This document shows positions 11,149 through 21,685 of a stretch of 64,000 nt of DNA, in pieces. This DNA comes from Neurospora intermedia (taxonomy: Eukaryota > Ascomycota > Sordariomycetes > Sordariales > Sordariaceae). The DNA is taken from the NCBI GenBank assembly GCA_037102815.1, contig BTPP01000005.1, forward strand, positions 248,001 to 312,000, given 5' to 3'. The first letter of the stretch is position 1; each line of letters begins with the position of its first letter. Below the pieces are notes generated by a model, which saw only the letters and a program-made list of their open reading frames with translations, had not been told where the DNA came from and searched no databases. Position numbers and translations under genes: made by a program.

Positions 11149-11992
11149 GTTTCTGGTTGATTAGGTACTTGTGCAACAGTATGAACAGGATTGAGCTTGC
11201 CTGGTTATCTGTGATACACCATGACCGAAGCAGAACACAACTCTATTTAAACACCCATGATATACAAGTATCTCTTCCCCTTCGTCTGCTATTAGATGAC
11301 GTAGTGAAAGCTAGCAAATCCCTCCGCCGCCCCTTGAGCTAGAAGCGCCAAGCTACGAATGGTGGAATAAGTTGTCTTTTCGACTGGTCAAGGTAGTAGT
11401 CGGTACATAATATTTACTTGCAGGTCGTGTTATAATGGGACGTGATGTGGGGAGCATCGAACGTCCACGTGTATGTCCGTTATAACCGTGCCAGTAATGA
11501 TACACAATTCACTCTGCAATGCTACCTATCCCGGTTGTCGATCTTGCTTTTGATCTCCAACCCCATCTCCCTATGGCGCGGCTATGGGTTTATTATATAA
11601 CAGGTTCACCTCCGCTTGCAGTCTTCTGCTCTGGTGCTGGAAATAAGACATGGAAGCAAAATCTTATAGGAACATAATAGAATCCAATGGTTCCCGTTGG
11701 AGGTCTCGTTCCACCAATCGGCTCGTCACCCTCCGGGCATCGCATTGCATCGCTTCCTCAACACGACGCAACATTCATGTTATATCCGTGAACCCCTCTC
11801 CCAGGGGCACCTAACCAAGCTAAATCTAGAAACGTCCAACATCTATTATTCCATCTGACATCTGTATCATCATCAACGGACATCAGATAATAATGCGCAC
11901 CTCGCTATCCTGTCGTTCACTAACTTCCTCTCATCACCAATACCCTCCTCCCCTCCTCCCCTCCTCCCCTCCTCCCCTTCCCTTCCCTTCCC
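11149..11992. other. intergenic, divergence of composition only
   Basis: This 0.84 kb holds the upstream region of the GH54 gene and the downstream region of the kinase-like gene. A pyrimidine-rich tract of repeated CCTCC units lies at about 11940-11995, running into the end of the neighbouring gene. No gene or RNA was recognised. Confidence 0.5.
11244..11251 (-). promoter_or_regulatory. TATA-like box upstream of the GH54 gene
   Basis: TTTAAATA on the minus strand, about 96-103 bases upstream of the ATG at 11148, is a plausible core promoter element. Confidence 0.4.
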
Positions 11993-13204
11993 TTACAACA
12001 CCACACAACCCCCCTCCCTATCCTTCTCCTTCTTCCCCTTGTGCTCCCCAAGAACCACCTCCAAAACCCCATGATCCCCAAACCCCGCCACCGCCCGTTC
12101 ACACAACATCCCCACCCTCTCCCGACTCTGCAACGTATAAGGATAAACCAACCAAATCGCACCCGTCATGAACGACCTCCTATACTCTCTCACTACCTCT
12201 TCATCTCGTCTATCAAACTTCGGTCCGCCACGTTGATGTAGCATATCAAGATACCGATCCAGTATTTCCCACTCATAAGTCCGTCTGTCTTGCACAGTTA
12301 ATGTAGAAGTGAGGAAGTAGACTACGTCGTGGAAACAGGAGCCGAAGTGGATGGCTGACCAGTCGAGGAAACCTATTTTTCCTTTTCCTTTGGGGGATAT
12401 AGAGGGAGAGGGAGAGGGAGACACAGAGAGAGACATATAGGGATAGGGAGAGGGAGAGGGAGAGGGAGACGGGGAAAAGAAGACGTTGCCTATGTGCGTG
12501 TCGCCGTGTAACAGAGTTTGGAATTTAGGATTGCGAGTGGAGAAGTATCGGTTTAAAGCCAAGTTGAAGCGCTCCCCGTCCTGAAGATAAGCAGGGAGTT
12601 TAGGCCGGTCGGGATCCCGGACCGTTTTGTTATATGTATCAGGGGCGCAAAGGAATTTCATAGCGGCGTCGTAGGTATTGCTGATCCAAGGATGGTTTTC
12701 TTGGGATTGACCCCAATAGCGCGCGTGCAGAGCGGCAAGTTGGTCGATACCCTCTAGGACGGTACTAAGTGGGTAGGAAGCAAGTTCAGGAGGGAAGGTG
12801 CACCCTGAGGTGTAAAGATCGGTCATGATGGAGATGCCTTGCGAATCGTTCGTGCCTGCCCACCAGGTTTGAGGGAAGTTGATGGGTGTGTTGGCCGCGA
12901 GGAGATCCGGGGCGAGAAGGGAGAAGAAGTCGGCTTCGCGCTGGGCGAGGGGGAGGGTCCATGGTTGGGAGGCGAGCATGGTAGGGTCGAAGACGCCTTT
13001 GATGCAGATGTGCGCTGGTCTTGCTGCCGTATGGTTGTCGTCTTCGTAGGTGATGGTGTAGAAGAGCTTGCTGCCTGTTCCCCAGATGGAGCGGGTGTGC
13101 TCGAGTGACTTGATTTTATGCTCGAGCTTGGAACCGAGCCATTGGGGAGTGATTTCGGAAGGGACGATGGGGAGTTGCTGGGCTGGTGATTCCGGTTGAG
13201 ACAT
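11993..13204 (-). CDS. aminoglycoside phosphotransferase / ecdysteroid-kinase-like protein
   Basis: A single exon of 403 residues. It has the protein-kinase-like fold signature of small-molecule kinases: the catalytic loop LLHGDTHIGN (HxDxxxxN) and, after an insertion, the metal-binding motif GFLDWSAIHFGSCFHDVVYFL (D in FLDW, D in FHD). The N-terminal lobe has a weak glycine-containing loop (IWGTGSKLF). Such proteins phosphorylate hydroxyl groups of small metabolites; the substrate here is unknown. Unusually, a Ser-Pro rich, low-complexity insertion encoded by GGGAGA-type repeats sits between the two catalytic motifs. It starts with an ATG whose upstream region carries no in-frame extension of note. 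It does not resemble its CAZyme neighbours, so any role in the cluster is a guess. Confidence 0.8.
   Translation of the reverse strand: MSQPESPAQQLPIVPSEITPQWLGSKLEHKIKSLEHTRSIWGTGSKLFYTITYEDDNHTAARPAHICIKGVFDPTMLASQPWTLPLAQREADFFSLLAPDLLAANTPINFPQTWWAGTNDSQGISIMTDLYTSGCTFPPELASYPLSTVLEGIDQLAALHARYWGQSQENHPWISNTYDAAMKFLCAPDTYNKTVRDPDRPKLPAYLQDGERFNLALNRYFSTRNPKFQTLLHGDTHIGNVFFSPSPSPSPSPYPYMSLSVSPSPSPSISPKGKGKIGFLDWSAIHFGSCFHDVVYFLTSTLTVQDRRTYEWEILDRYLDMLHQRGGPKFDRRDEEVVREYRRSFMTGAIWLVYPYTLQSRERVGMLCERAVAGFGDHGVLEVVLGEHKGKKEKDREGGCVVL
12403..12471. repeat. GGGAGA-type short tandem repeat inside the kinase-like gene
   Basis: Repeated GAGAGGGAGAGGGAGA units in two blocks separated by a diverged spacer. 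On the coding (minus) strand they read as Ser-Pro repeats, so copy number change in steps of six bases keeps the frame. Confidence 0.85.
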
Positions 13205-13583
13205 GTTTGTTCAGTTCGCTGATGTGATGATTGATAAATATGGAAGGCGAAGTGTTTCCTGAAGAAGATCGTGGCGAAATTTATGAGAAACTGGGGAGAT
13301 AGGATATAACGCGGAGTCTGGTCAATTGTCAGTATCATGCAGTAAGCGCTAGGATTGTGAGTCCATGATAGTTACCTTATGGATGACGGTGCAGGAGTGA
13401 TGGCTGCTAACTTCCGAGCTGTATCGGAACTACCGGCAGTCGGCACCCATGGTCAAGCATTCAGATTGTATCTCCGAAAAAGCTTCTCTTACCTCCATGG
13501 TAGCAGCATGACGAAGCCACTCAAATATCCGCCCACAACACAGAGTGTTGATAATGCTGGAACCACGGCATGGTGTCAGACGC
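13205..13583. other. intergenic, nothing recognised
   Basis: This 379-base gap holds the upstream region of the kinase-like gene and the downstream region of the Zn2Cys6 gene. No gene, repeat or clear promoter element was seen. Confidence 0.5.
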
Positions 13584-15505
13584 CTAGGAAATAACAACCT
13601 CATCACCCATCCATGTAATGTATAACAACCTTCCCAAATCGCTGACCCCCCGGCCATCTATTGTCCCCCCTCTTCTCCACGTGGCCGACAACGTCTCCAT
13701 ATTCACTCGAGTATTCCACCCCGTATGATGCTGGATATCCTCCAGCGCCCTCAAACAGGCTTGTCGCTCCTTCGCTTCCACAAGACACTGTCCCGCCATC
13801 GTCAGCAATTGAACAGCATTAGCCCACGCAATCGTACACCGATTCGCTATCGAGTTGGCCACAATCATCCGGGCATATGACAGTGCCTTATTCGCTACCT
13901 CGGGCGAAGAGAGGAGCGTGAGCCTAGCTGCTCGCGGAGTCGGCTGGGAAAGAGTATGAACCAAATAAGCAGTATGCAACATCTGCCAGGCGGCCGCCAC
14001 GGGGCCGTTGACGTAACGAATGGATTCAAAGGGGCTATCGTCGTCGTCATTTGCTGCTGGGATGACGCTCAACGCCTGGCATATGGCTGGTGCTTGGAAT
14101 TGATGTCGCAGGAGTTGGTCGCCGAGGCTGGTCCACTCGGCTGTGAGCTTGTCGAGCGCAGTGTCCGTGTCATCTTGGTGATGGTGATGATGGAGGTGGT
14201 GGTTGCGTGTGCGAGCCCAAAACCTGTGGGTGGATCCGAGGAGATGGACGACTTTGCTTTGCCAGGCGTCGAGGGTCCATTCCCCGGTAGGATTAGGAAA
14301 GTAGCCCAAGGGTAATAATTGGCCTAGGTTCACTGCTGCTGACATGCCGGATGCGAGGGAAGCGAGGATGATCATGCGGTAGTAAATCCAGAAGCTCTTT
14401 CAAGGTAGTCAGTATGAAGTTGGCCGTCTTCAGAGAGATATGGAAAACATACCGCCTGCGCCAGTCCCCCACTTCGGCCATTCCAGTGGTGCATCATGAC
14501 CAGCTCCCCCGTCCCCTTTAGGTGCAAGTTCCAATCACTCGCTTTACTTTCCACCATTTCGCAGTGAGCAATGAGCAAACAGCTGGCAAACGTGGCTTCT
14601 TCGTGCCCACTATCGTTGAGGCGCTCATATAATGTCTTGAGAGCTTCGTTGTAGTACTCTAGCGCATCGTGATGACCGCGGTCGGTGACGAGCGAGTACT
14701 GTCTGGCGGCACATGCGAGGCAAGAGAGAAGCACGAGGCGGTTGCTGAGAGCTATGCGTGGAAGGGCAAGAGAAAAGTATCGAGATGTGCTGTCGAACAT
14801 GTCGAATCTGGGCCCGATGATGTCGGTGTATCTTGCCAAGTAGAAAGCGTCCTTTTCGTTGGTGATAGGGGCGGCCACTCTTGTGTGTGAAGCCGGTGCG
14901 AATACGTGGTCCTTATTATTCATCTTGGAGACGCCCAGATTGTCATGAGTGGCATCGCAAGGCAGGACATGGTAGAGCTGGGACACTTGGATTGTCTCAT
15001 CGACGAAGCCCACTATCAAGAGTCAGAGTTAACTATTTCATGTCTAAAAGTATAGCCTTACCGATTCGAGCGGGACTGGGCCTTCGTTCACATGTCGTCG
15101 TTGTATCGGGTTTCCATTCCAAGGCTGTGAAGAGGATATCGTCGCCGTGGGAGCACCGGATGTTGCGTCGTCGACAAATGCCACATGGCTGCTGCTGGTC
15201 GCATCTAACGTGGCGGTCGCGACATTGTTTGCAAGCTGTTGGCGTGTCAACACAACGTCTACATGTGGGCATGGGCATGAACCAAAATATGGCTTACCGA
15301 GCTTGCTTCTTGAGCTGGGTCCTCGGACCTGCTTGGAGAAGGCCAGTTGGGTGGTGTTCACATGTTGCATGGCTACCTCACGGTGAGAAGAAATGGAGTC
15401 TTGAGAACTAAGTCGACGGCTCAACATGCCTTCAACTAATTGGGTTCTTTGTTGTACGTCTGGATGGCGAATTGAGACGTTCACGCGGGGGTAATGCCGA
15501 GCCAT
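13584..15505 (-). CDS. Zn2Cys6 (Gal4-type) transcription factor
   Basis: My preferred model has four exons: 15505-15298, 15235-15062, 15012-14453 and 14396-13584, 584 residues, all phases consistent. The binuclear zinc cluster reads ACKQCRDRHVRCD...PCGICRRRNIRC, near residues 70-97, giving the six cysteines of a Gal4-type DNA-binding domain. The rest resembles the fungal-specific regulatory domain (SCLACAARQYSL, LLIAHCEM, FWIYYRM), which normally binds effectors and activates transcription in the nucleus. The first intron (15236-15297) has good splice signals, and splicing restores the ACKQC motif. A simpler start at the ATG at 15278, inside that intron, would give 529 residues and is the main alternative. 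A His-rich run (HHLHHHHHQ) occurs in the last exon. Its target genes are unknown; the nearby hydrolases and sugar transporter are candidates by position only. Confidence 0.82.
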
Positions 15506-15777
15506 TTCGTCTTTGTTTCTCCTCCGCTTCTCCGCCCACGCTAACGATATTACCCGGACCAAGTACAGGTTCTAGCCCGGTTGGTCGGGAAGCCTTGGCA
15601 CTGCAAGGGACGCCTCAGAATCCGCGTGTGTACTTCCATGTTCCAATAGCTTTTATTCTTTTTTGTAGAGATATCTTTCACAGATCCAATCCTTGCCAAA
15701 AATATGATATAAATCCGTACACCTTGCAATGCATGTTTTCTTCCTTGCCTTCTATTCCGCCTTTCTCTCGCTGTTCA

Positions 15778-17235
15778 CTAGCAGAGGCTAGGCAAGAGGT
15801 TCATCTTGGTGGTACATCGAATGTCCTCCTCTGGAAAGTCACCCCAGAACTGTCAAGCAAGGGGTTAGCTATGATTTTCGGCTGCGGAGAAGAGAAAATG
15901 GAAGAAAAAGGCTTACCTGAGCAACAGCTTGTCTAATACGGTGCATGTTCTTCCCCGGCTGAATCTGGCCAACAACACCAGGATTGTCCGACTCGGTGTT
16001 GGTGGGCACGATCATTGGCCTGCCAACGAAGCACTCGTGTGTGAGGAGGGCGAACCCCAGAGCCTCCTTGGCACCAACGGGGATACCAGTCTCGTCGATA
16101 TATGTGATGCGGGTATTGGGCAGGCGCTGCTTGAGATAGTTGACAATGTTGGGGTTGTAGGAGCCACCGCCGCCCATGTAGATCTCGTCAACACCGCCTT
16201 CGGGGCCCCAGCGCTCGTAAGCGTCGGCAAGAGACTGGGCCGTGATGCGGGTGATGGTTGCCACGCAGTCCTCGGGAGTGGCGCCATTGGCCAACATCCT
16301 GTCGCAAATGTCCTCCGCCATACGGTCACCAAACGTCTCTCGACCAGTGGTCTTGGGAATGTCGTGGACAAAGTAAGGTCCCGCAAGGATCTCGTCCACA
16401 ATCGCTTGGTCGACCCTACCCTTGGCGCCCATGGCACCGTCTTTGTCGTACTCCTGCTGGCCGTCGGTGAAGTAACGGACAGCGGCATCAATAAAGACGT
16501 TTCCTGGGCCCGTGTCGAAGTCATAGCAACCCTGCACATTGCCCTTGGGCAGGATGGAGAAGTTGGCAATACCGCCAATGTTCTGGACAGCCCGGTTGAG
16601 GGTAGGGTGGTTCAACAGCAGCGAGTCGAGAGCGGCAAAGAGAGGACAGCCCTGGCGGCCGAGGGCCATGTCGGAGACGCGGAAGTTGCCCAAGGAAGTG
16701 ACGCCGGTGTTTGCGGCAATGATGGCAATCTCGGCCATGTCCAGGTGGGCACGCATTTGGTCGCCCTCGAAGAGCTCGGGCAGAGGTAGATGCCAGATGG
16801 TCTGGCCCTGGCCACCGATCAGGTCGACGTCCTTGGCCAGGTCGAAGCCCTGGTCCCGGGCAAATGAGTTGACGGCGTCGGCAATGACCTCGCCGAGCTG
16901 GATGTTGACAATGGCCATTTCCTCGGGGGTGGTCTTGTTTTCCTTGATGAGCTTCATGACGCGCCTCTTGACCTTTTGCGGCATTGGGTACTCCCCGTAG
17001 TGGAGAAGCTGCATGTTGAGGGGGGAGGTGGGCGAGTCCTGGGTGAAGTGGACGTGGACGAGGTCGACTCCGTCCATGGAGGTTCCGGCATTGTGGCCGA
17101 TGACCTTGAGAGAGCTGAAGGGGATGACGGTGTTAGTAACGGTTTCCAGATGTCGGTCGGTATAGTGGAGGCAAATATGGTAGATGGTTTCTCTTACAGA
17201 GGAGCACCCCACGAGAGGTTTGTTGCGGAAGGCAT
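15778..17235 (-). CDS. AnmK-like anhydro-N-acetylmuramic acid kinase family protein
   Basis: Three exons: 17235-17198, 17114-15917 and 15849-15778, 435 residues; introns of 83 and 67 nt with in-phase junctions. The first exon is only 38 nt and splices into SLKVIGHNAGTSMDGVDLV, which carries the GTSxDGxD phosphate-binding motif of the AnmK (UPF0075) family. Later family motifs are GGQGQTIWHLP, NIGGIANFSILP and the DFDTGPGNVFIDAAV block, with GGGGSYNP near the C-terminus. In bacteria AnmK phosphorylates 1,6-anhydro-N-acetylmuramic acid during cell wall recycling. Fungi make no peptidoglycan, so the substrate is unclear: imported bacterial wall fragments or another anhydrosugar such as levoglucosan (whose kinase is related) are options. 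Product and location are inferred; a cytoplasmic enzyme is expected since no signal peptide is seen. Confidence 0.88.
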
Positions 17236-18056
17236 TGTGTCGATTCGTTAGAGAGGTGGCTTTGGAGGAGGACTAAAGACGGCTGCTGGACATGGAGAGA
17301 GAAAGAGACGAGCCATCAATAAATAATCTCGAAGCAATGTGTGTCCAGCCCCCATTCCCAAGGTAGGCCCCGGAGATGATTGCCTTCCCGACACATCTCG
17401 ATCTAGACTGCTCGAACTTGATTAATGAAGGTATATCCGGGAATGTTTGGAGGCGGGGACCATGCCGGACTTTGTTGTGATAGCTCGTAGTCGACTGCCC
17501 ATCTTGGCCGTAGTGTGCTCGTAGTTGACTGCTGTTTCGGGGCGCACAATGTGGGGGAGGCTGGTTTCCCCCATTGCCGGTCTCCGCCATGCCCAGATAC
17601 CCCGGGTCTACCCCGCATATCACCCCGCAATTTAGGTACCCCATTTCTCCATTCATCGATCTTCAGGGCTGCCGCGCCACTAGTGCCACTGTAAATAGCC
17701 CCCACTTTGGGTCATATTCCCCGCGGCTACATTCGCCTAGAACGAAAAAACGAGGACTCGAGAGCACGAAGTCAACGGCAAATTGACAAAACAATTACGA
17801 GTTCGTGGGGCTGTAAACACCTATTGGGGACTGTGCATGACCATTATGACGATTGGAAACAAGTAAGTATCAAGGGATAGCAATACCGTCTTAGTGTTTA
17901 CAGCGATGTCATGGTTCTGCTGACCTGATCTGGTCCGGCCTCAGTCCATGTTATACTGTCCTGAACGAGCCCCGATGCAAGGGTATAAGTTCCCTTTCTC
18001 TATCGCCAGTCATTGTTACCACTTTGGACGTCGCGCCAATCCCGTTCCGGCCCGGG

Positions 18057-18110
18057 GATGACTTCCCTCTCGGGGACGACTTCCCTCTCGGAGATGGCTA
18101 CCCTCTCGGT
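18057..18110. repeat. 18-base tandem repeat, three copies
   Basis: Three head-to-tail units of the form GATGACTTCCCTCTCGGG with a few substitutions. The unit length is a multiple of three; on the plus strand one frame reads repeated Gly-Asp-Asp-Phe-Pro-Leu. It lies about 320-375 bases upstream of the transporter ATG. Confidence 0.85.
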
Positions 18111-18301
18111 TACGGTATCTACCATGAACGCCAACTGGATGTTTGCTCTCCAAAGCCTGGACGGAACTTGTCTCAGTACTAGCCTCTGCCCTTTCTGGCA
18201 CTTCAATCAATGACTTCCCAATGATGCGTGCCAAGGGCATTCCCCGGATCCCCAGAAAGTCGGTTTCGGTACGCGGTGAAAGGGAAGCCTCCATCGATGT
18301 C

Positions 18302-18309
18302 TATAAAAG
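18302..18309 (+). promoter_or_regulatory. TATA box of the sugar transporter gene
   Basis: TATAAAAG, a near-perfect TATA box, sits about 125 bases upstream of the transporter ATG at 18433 on the same strand. Confidence 0.55.
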
Positions 18310-18432
18310 CATTCGCATTCTCACCGTGAACTGACCCACGTTCCCAATCATGTCCTATCCAACCCAGTCCTCTTCTGGCTCCATTGACCAAGCCCCTGGC
18401 CTATTCTGCCCCTGGAGAATACAAATCCCATC

Positions 18433-20360
18433 ATGTTCAAGTTGAGTCCGTACACGACAACCATGGGGTTGAGCGGGCTTCCGCTCAACTTTGCCGTCGC
18501 CGGCATTGCTGCCATGGCCTTCTGGCTGTTCGGGTAAGACTTGTTCTACTTCCAGCCGGCTTAACTCGCTCATGAATACCTGTAACTAACCACGCTCCCC
18601 ATCTCTAGGTACGACATGTCAGTGATGGTGAGTACACTGCCTTACTATCATTTCCATCTTTCAGTCCCCTGCCAGTAGAGTACCTAGCAGCAGCTAACGA
18701 CCTGCTAGGGCGGCGTCATCACCGAGAGCCCATTCACCTTGGTCTTTCCCTCGATGGAAGACCCAAATATCCAGGGCATCGTCATTGCTGCTTTTGAACT
18801 CGGGGCCCTGGTCGGAGCCCTGGCATGTCTCGACATTGGTGACCGCCTGGGGAGACGGTCAACTGTCTGGTTTGGCATGCTGTTCATGTTGGTCGGCGGT
18901 ATTCTTCAATGCGCTGCCTGGCATGTCGGTCAGCTAGCCACTGGACGTGTCATCAGCGGTATCGGTCTCGGTCTACAGGTTGCCACCGTGCCGTCGTGGC
19001 AAGCCGAGTGTGCGAAGCCGCATAGTAGAGGACGATGGGGTGAGTGAAAGCCAACGAACCCCAATTTGTACAGATATTGGAAGCTGACAAAGACTACCGA
19101 TCTAAGTGATGATTGAGGGCGGTCTCCAAACTTTCGGAGTAGCTTGTGGACAGTTGATCGGATACGGCTTCTTCTTTGTCAAGGGACAGGCCCAATGGCG
19201 TGTGCCAGTCGGCATCCAGCTCATTCCAGCCTTTATCGTATTCATCTTTATTAACTTCCTCCCCGAATCTCCCAGATGGCTCATCAAGCACGGCATGATT
19301 GACGAAGTGAGTGGCCTTCATTTCAGATCTCACACAAGATTCTTGCTAAGAAATAGTTCAGGCCACCCACAACCTCGCCAAACTCCGCGGTCTCTCCCCC
19401 GACGACCCAGTCCTCCTCGCCGAGCGCGACGCCATCATCGCCTCCTACGAAGCCCAATCCCAAATGGCCGTCTTCTCCTACAAGGAGCTCTTCGACAACG
19501 GCCCCACCAAGACTCTCTACCGCGTCGCCATCGGCACTTTCTTCCAAGCCGCCCAGCAACTCTCCGGCATCAACATGGTCTCCACCTACGCCAACAAGAT
19601 CCTCCAAGAGTCCTTCAATTTGTCTCCCAGCATGTCGCACCTTATCGCCGCCATGGGCGGTCTCGAATACGCTTTGTGCTCGCTCCTCTCCGTGTTGCTT
19701 ATCGAAGGTCTCGGTCGCCGTCGGTCTTTCATCATCACTGCGGCTGGCATGGCAGTCTGCTTCGCCATCATTGCCGGGCTGACTAGCACTGCCGACCGGA
19801 CGTGTCAGCTTGTGGCTGCGGGATTCCTCTTTCTCTTTAACACCTTCTTTGGTCTTGCGTGGGTCGGCGGGCCGTTCCTCTACAGTGCCGAAATCGCGCC
19901 TTTGCGATGCCGGTCGCAGGCCAATGCTATCGCTAGCGCCGGTAACTGGTTGTTTTGCTTTATCGTCGTCATGATCATCCCCCCTGCTTTGGCGAACATT
20001 GGGTGGAAGACTGTAAGTTCAATTTACTTTGCCACTTCCCTGGCCTGCCACGTCGAATGTACTAGTTCAACCGCTAACTCACAATGTGTATCGTAGTACA
20101 TCATCTTCGCCGTCTTCAACTTCCTCTTCGTCCCTATCATCTACTTCTTCTGCGTCGAGACCAAGAAACGCTCGCTTGAGGAACTCGACGTCATTTTTGC
20201 GGCGGGCGGAAATCCCGTCAAGCAGGAGAAGAGCATGCCGCACAACTTGTCCATTGAAGAGTCCAGGCGTGTTCTCGGTTTAGATGACCGCGGTACTACC
20301 GACGTGGTAGTGGACGTCTTTGAGCACGATAGCAGCAAGTCAGAGAAGGAGGCTGTCTAG
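18433..20360 (+). CDS. MFS sugar transporter (hexose/pentose porter family)
   Basis: Six exons: 18433-18533, 18609-18627, 18709-19039, 19107-19306, 19362-20012 and 20097-20360, 521 residues, all phases consistent. Exon 2 is a 19-nt microexon that completes the GYDMSVMGG motif of the first transmembrane segment. Sugar porter signatures follow: DRLGRR (loop 2-3), GRVISGIGLG, PESPRWLIKHG, QQLSGINMVSTYA (sugar-binding segment 7) and the C-terminal VETKKRSLEELD. Such proteins import monosaccharides by proton symport across the plasma membrane. The specific sugar cannot be read, but arabinose or xylose would fit the adjacent arabinoxylan-degrading enzymes. A TATA box lies 125 bases upstream. The internal loop is rich in Asp/Glu as usual for the family. 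Confidence 0.92.
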
Positions 20361-20825
20361 AGACAAGAAACGAAACGAGCATGACTTGGATAAAACGAGA
20401 ATAGGACTGGATAAGACGTTATGATGTGTATCATATTTTATTGGAATACTTTACTGGACTATGATCTTCTCTTACGGTGAAGATACTCGAGATAAGTATA
20501 TCGGGCGTCTTTCTAGCCTTTCAATGGCCAGTGAGATGGGCGAAAGCTATCTATATGAGATACGAGGGAGACGTTGGCCACCCACATGATTCCTAGGTAA
20601 GAATTAGGCTCCTACCAAAGACTTTCGCAGGCGAGAACAAGGCATGGTTGAGAAAGAACGTTCGTCGAAAGCAGGTTGTTTTGAGTAGAGGTAGGTAGAT
20701 ATAGAAGAAGCAAAGGTAAAACAGACAAAGTTAAAAGTAGAGGTACATGGACCCTGCCAAAGCTACCTACCGGCATCCCATGAAAAACCGAAGGGACTGA
20801 ACCTCGTGGTCATCAACTGCTCGTC
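20361..20825. other. convergent 3' region, nothing recognised
   Basis: This 465-base stretch lies between the ends of two convergent genes and should hold both 3' untranslated regions. No coding or structural feature was identified. Confidence 0.5.
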
Positions 20826-21685
20826 TCAGATTGAATGGTGCACGAAGCCAAGATATCCCCCACTCTTAGTCCCCGTTAGGTCGTTCAACATATACCCACT
20901 AACCGTTCCATCAGCCATGGCGCATGCGTCCACAATAGCCCCATACATCTGGGCGATGCCCTTGCTATAATATTTTGGAAACACCCGATCAGTAAGGCAT
21001 CTTAGGTACCTAGGGAAGCATCCATCTTACCCGAACGGGTAGATGATGCACGGGATAGCTACAGATGACGGGATAAAACATACCAAGTAGGATACGAGCC
21101 AACATCATCACTAGCCGCCGCCCAAAACAAGGCGCCATTCCAATTACACCAGATCCTCTGCGGCCACGGCCCAGCGGTTACTAGCCGACCGGGGCACGCC
21201 GCTTCGCCAGCAGCCGCAAGATATTGGATGCAAACGGCGGCGTCAGCGACCTATACACACAACGAAACATGTTAGCAACACCACTCGTACCTAAGCATTG
21301 TAGGTAGATAGGAGTTTCCAAACTGAATTGACATACCTTGGCTCTGTCTCTACCCCCAGTCCAGTACTCACAGACTGCTTCGGCAGCAGCCCGACGGCGC
21401 TTCTCGGTAACACCAGCAGTAGTAGTACCCGGTAAAGCGGTGGCATTGACGGTGCTAGTAGAGGTATCCAGATAGGTACGCTTGCACGGCTTCCTCAGGA
21501 GACAGGGCGGTGGACGGGTCGGCGGTGATGGAGTCCACCCATTTGGCGAAGGAGAAGCGGGTGGTAACAGTAGAGGTAGTGACTTCCGCGGCTTCAGCGA
21601 CGGCAGGTGCTGCGGTGACTTGGGAGGTGAAGACTCCCATCATAGCCACAAGGGGGAGAGTGGAAAGATGGGAAAAGTTAACCAT
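20826..21685 (-). CDS. small secreted cysteine-containing protein with an unresolved frame conflict
   Basis: The ATG at 21685 begins a clear signal peptide (MVNFSHLSTLPLVAMMGVF...AA). It is followed by a WVDSITADPSTALSPEEAV segment of a kind I associate with a family of small secreted Sordariomycete proteins of unknown function. The rest lies in later exons: one ending at 21337, one at 21250-21084 and one at 20964-20826, joined by good GT/AG introns. They encode cysteine-bearing segments (VADAAVCIQYLAA, then SYPTCKGIAQMYGAIVDAC). The N-terminal part and the following part are in different reading frames over about 21440-21480, and I see no canonical intron between them. An assembly indel, an unusual intron or a damaged gene are all possible. 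A TATA-like ATATAAA lies about 125 bases upstream. No known toxin or enzyme domain was recognised. Confidence 0.6.

Larger units (their letters stand above)
17236..18432. other. divergent intergenic region between AnmK-like and sugar transporter genes
   Basis: These 1.2 kb separate two divergently transcribed genes. The right part contains an 18-base tandem repeat and a TATA box for the transporter. No gene is supported, although the plus-strand frame through the tandem repeat is open for a long way without an ATG (see findings). Confidence 0.5.

Noticed and set aside
15233-15278. ATG at 15278 as the start of the Zn2Cys6 protein
   Set aside because: It lies inside a segment with good donor, branch and acceptor signals whose removal joins an upstream frame exactly to ACKQC; kept only as an alternative.
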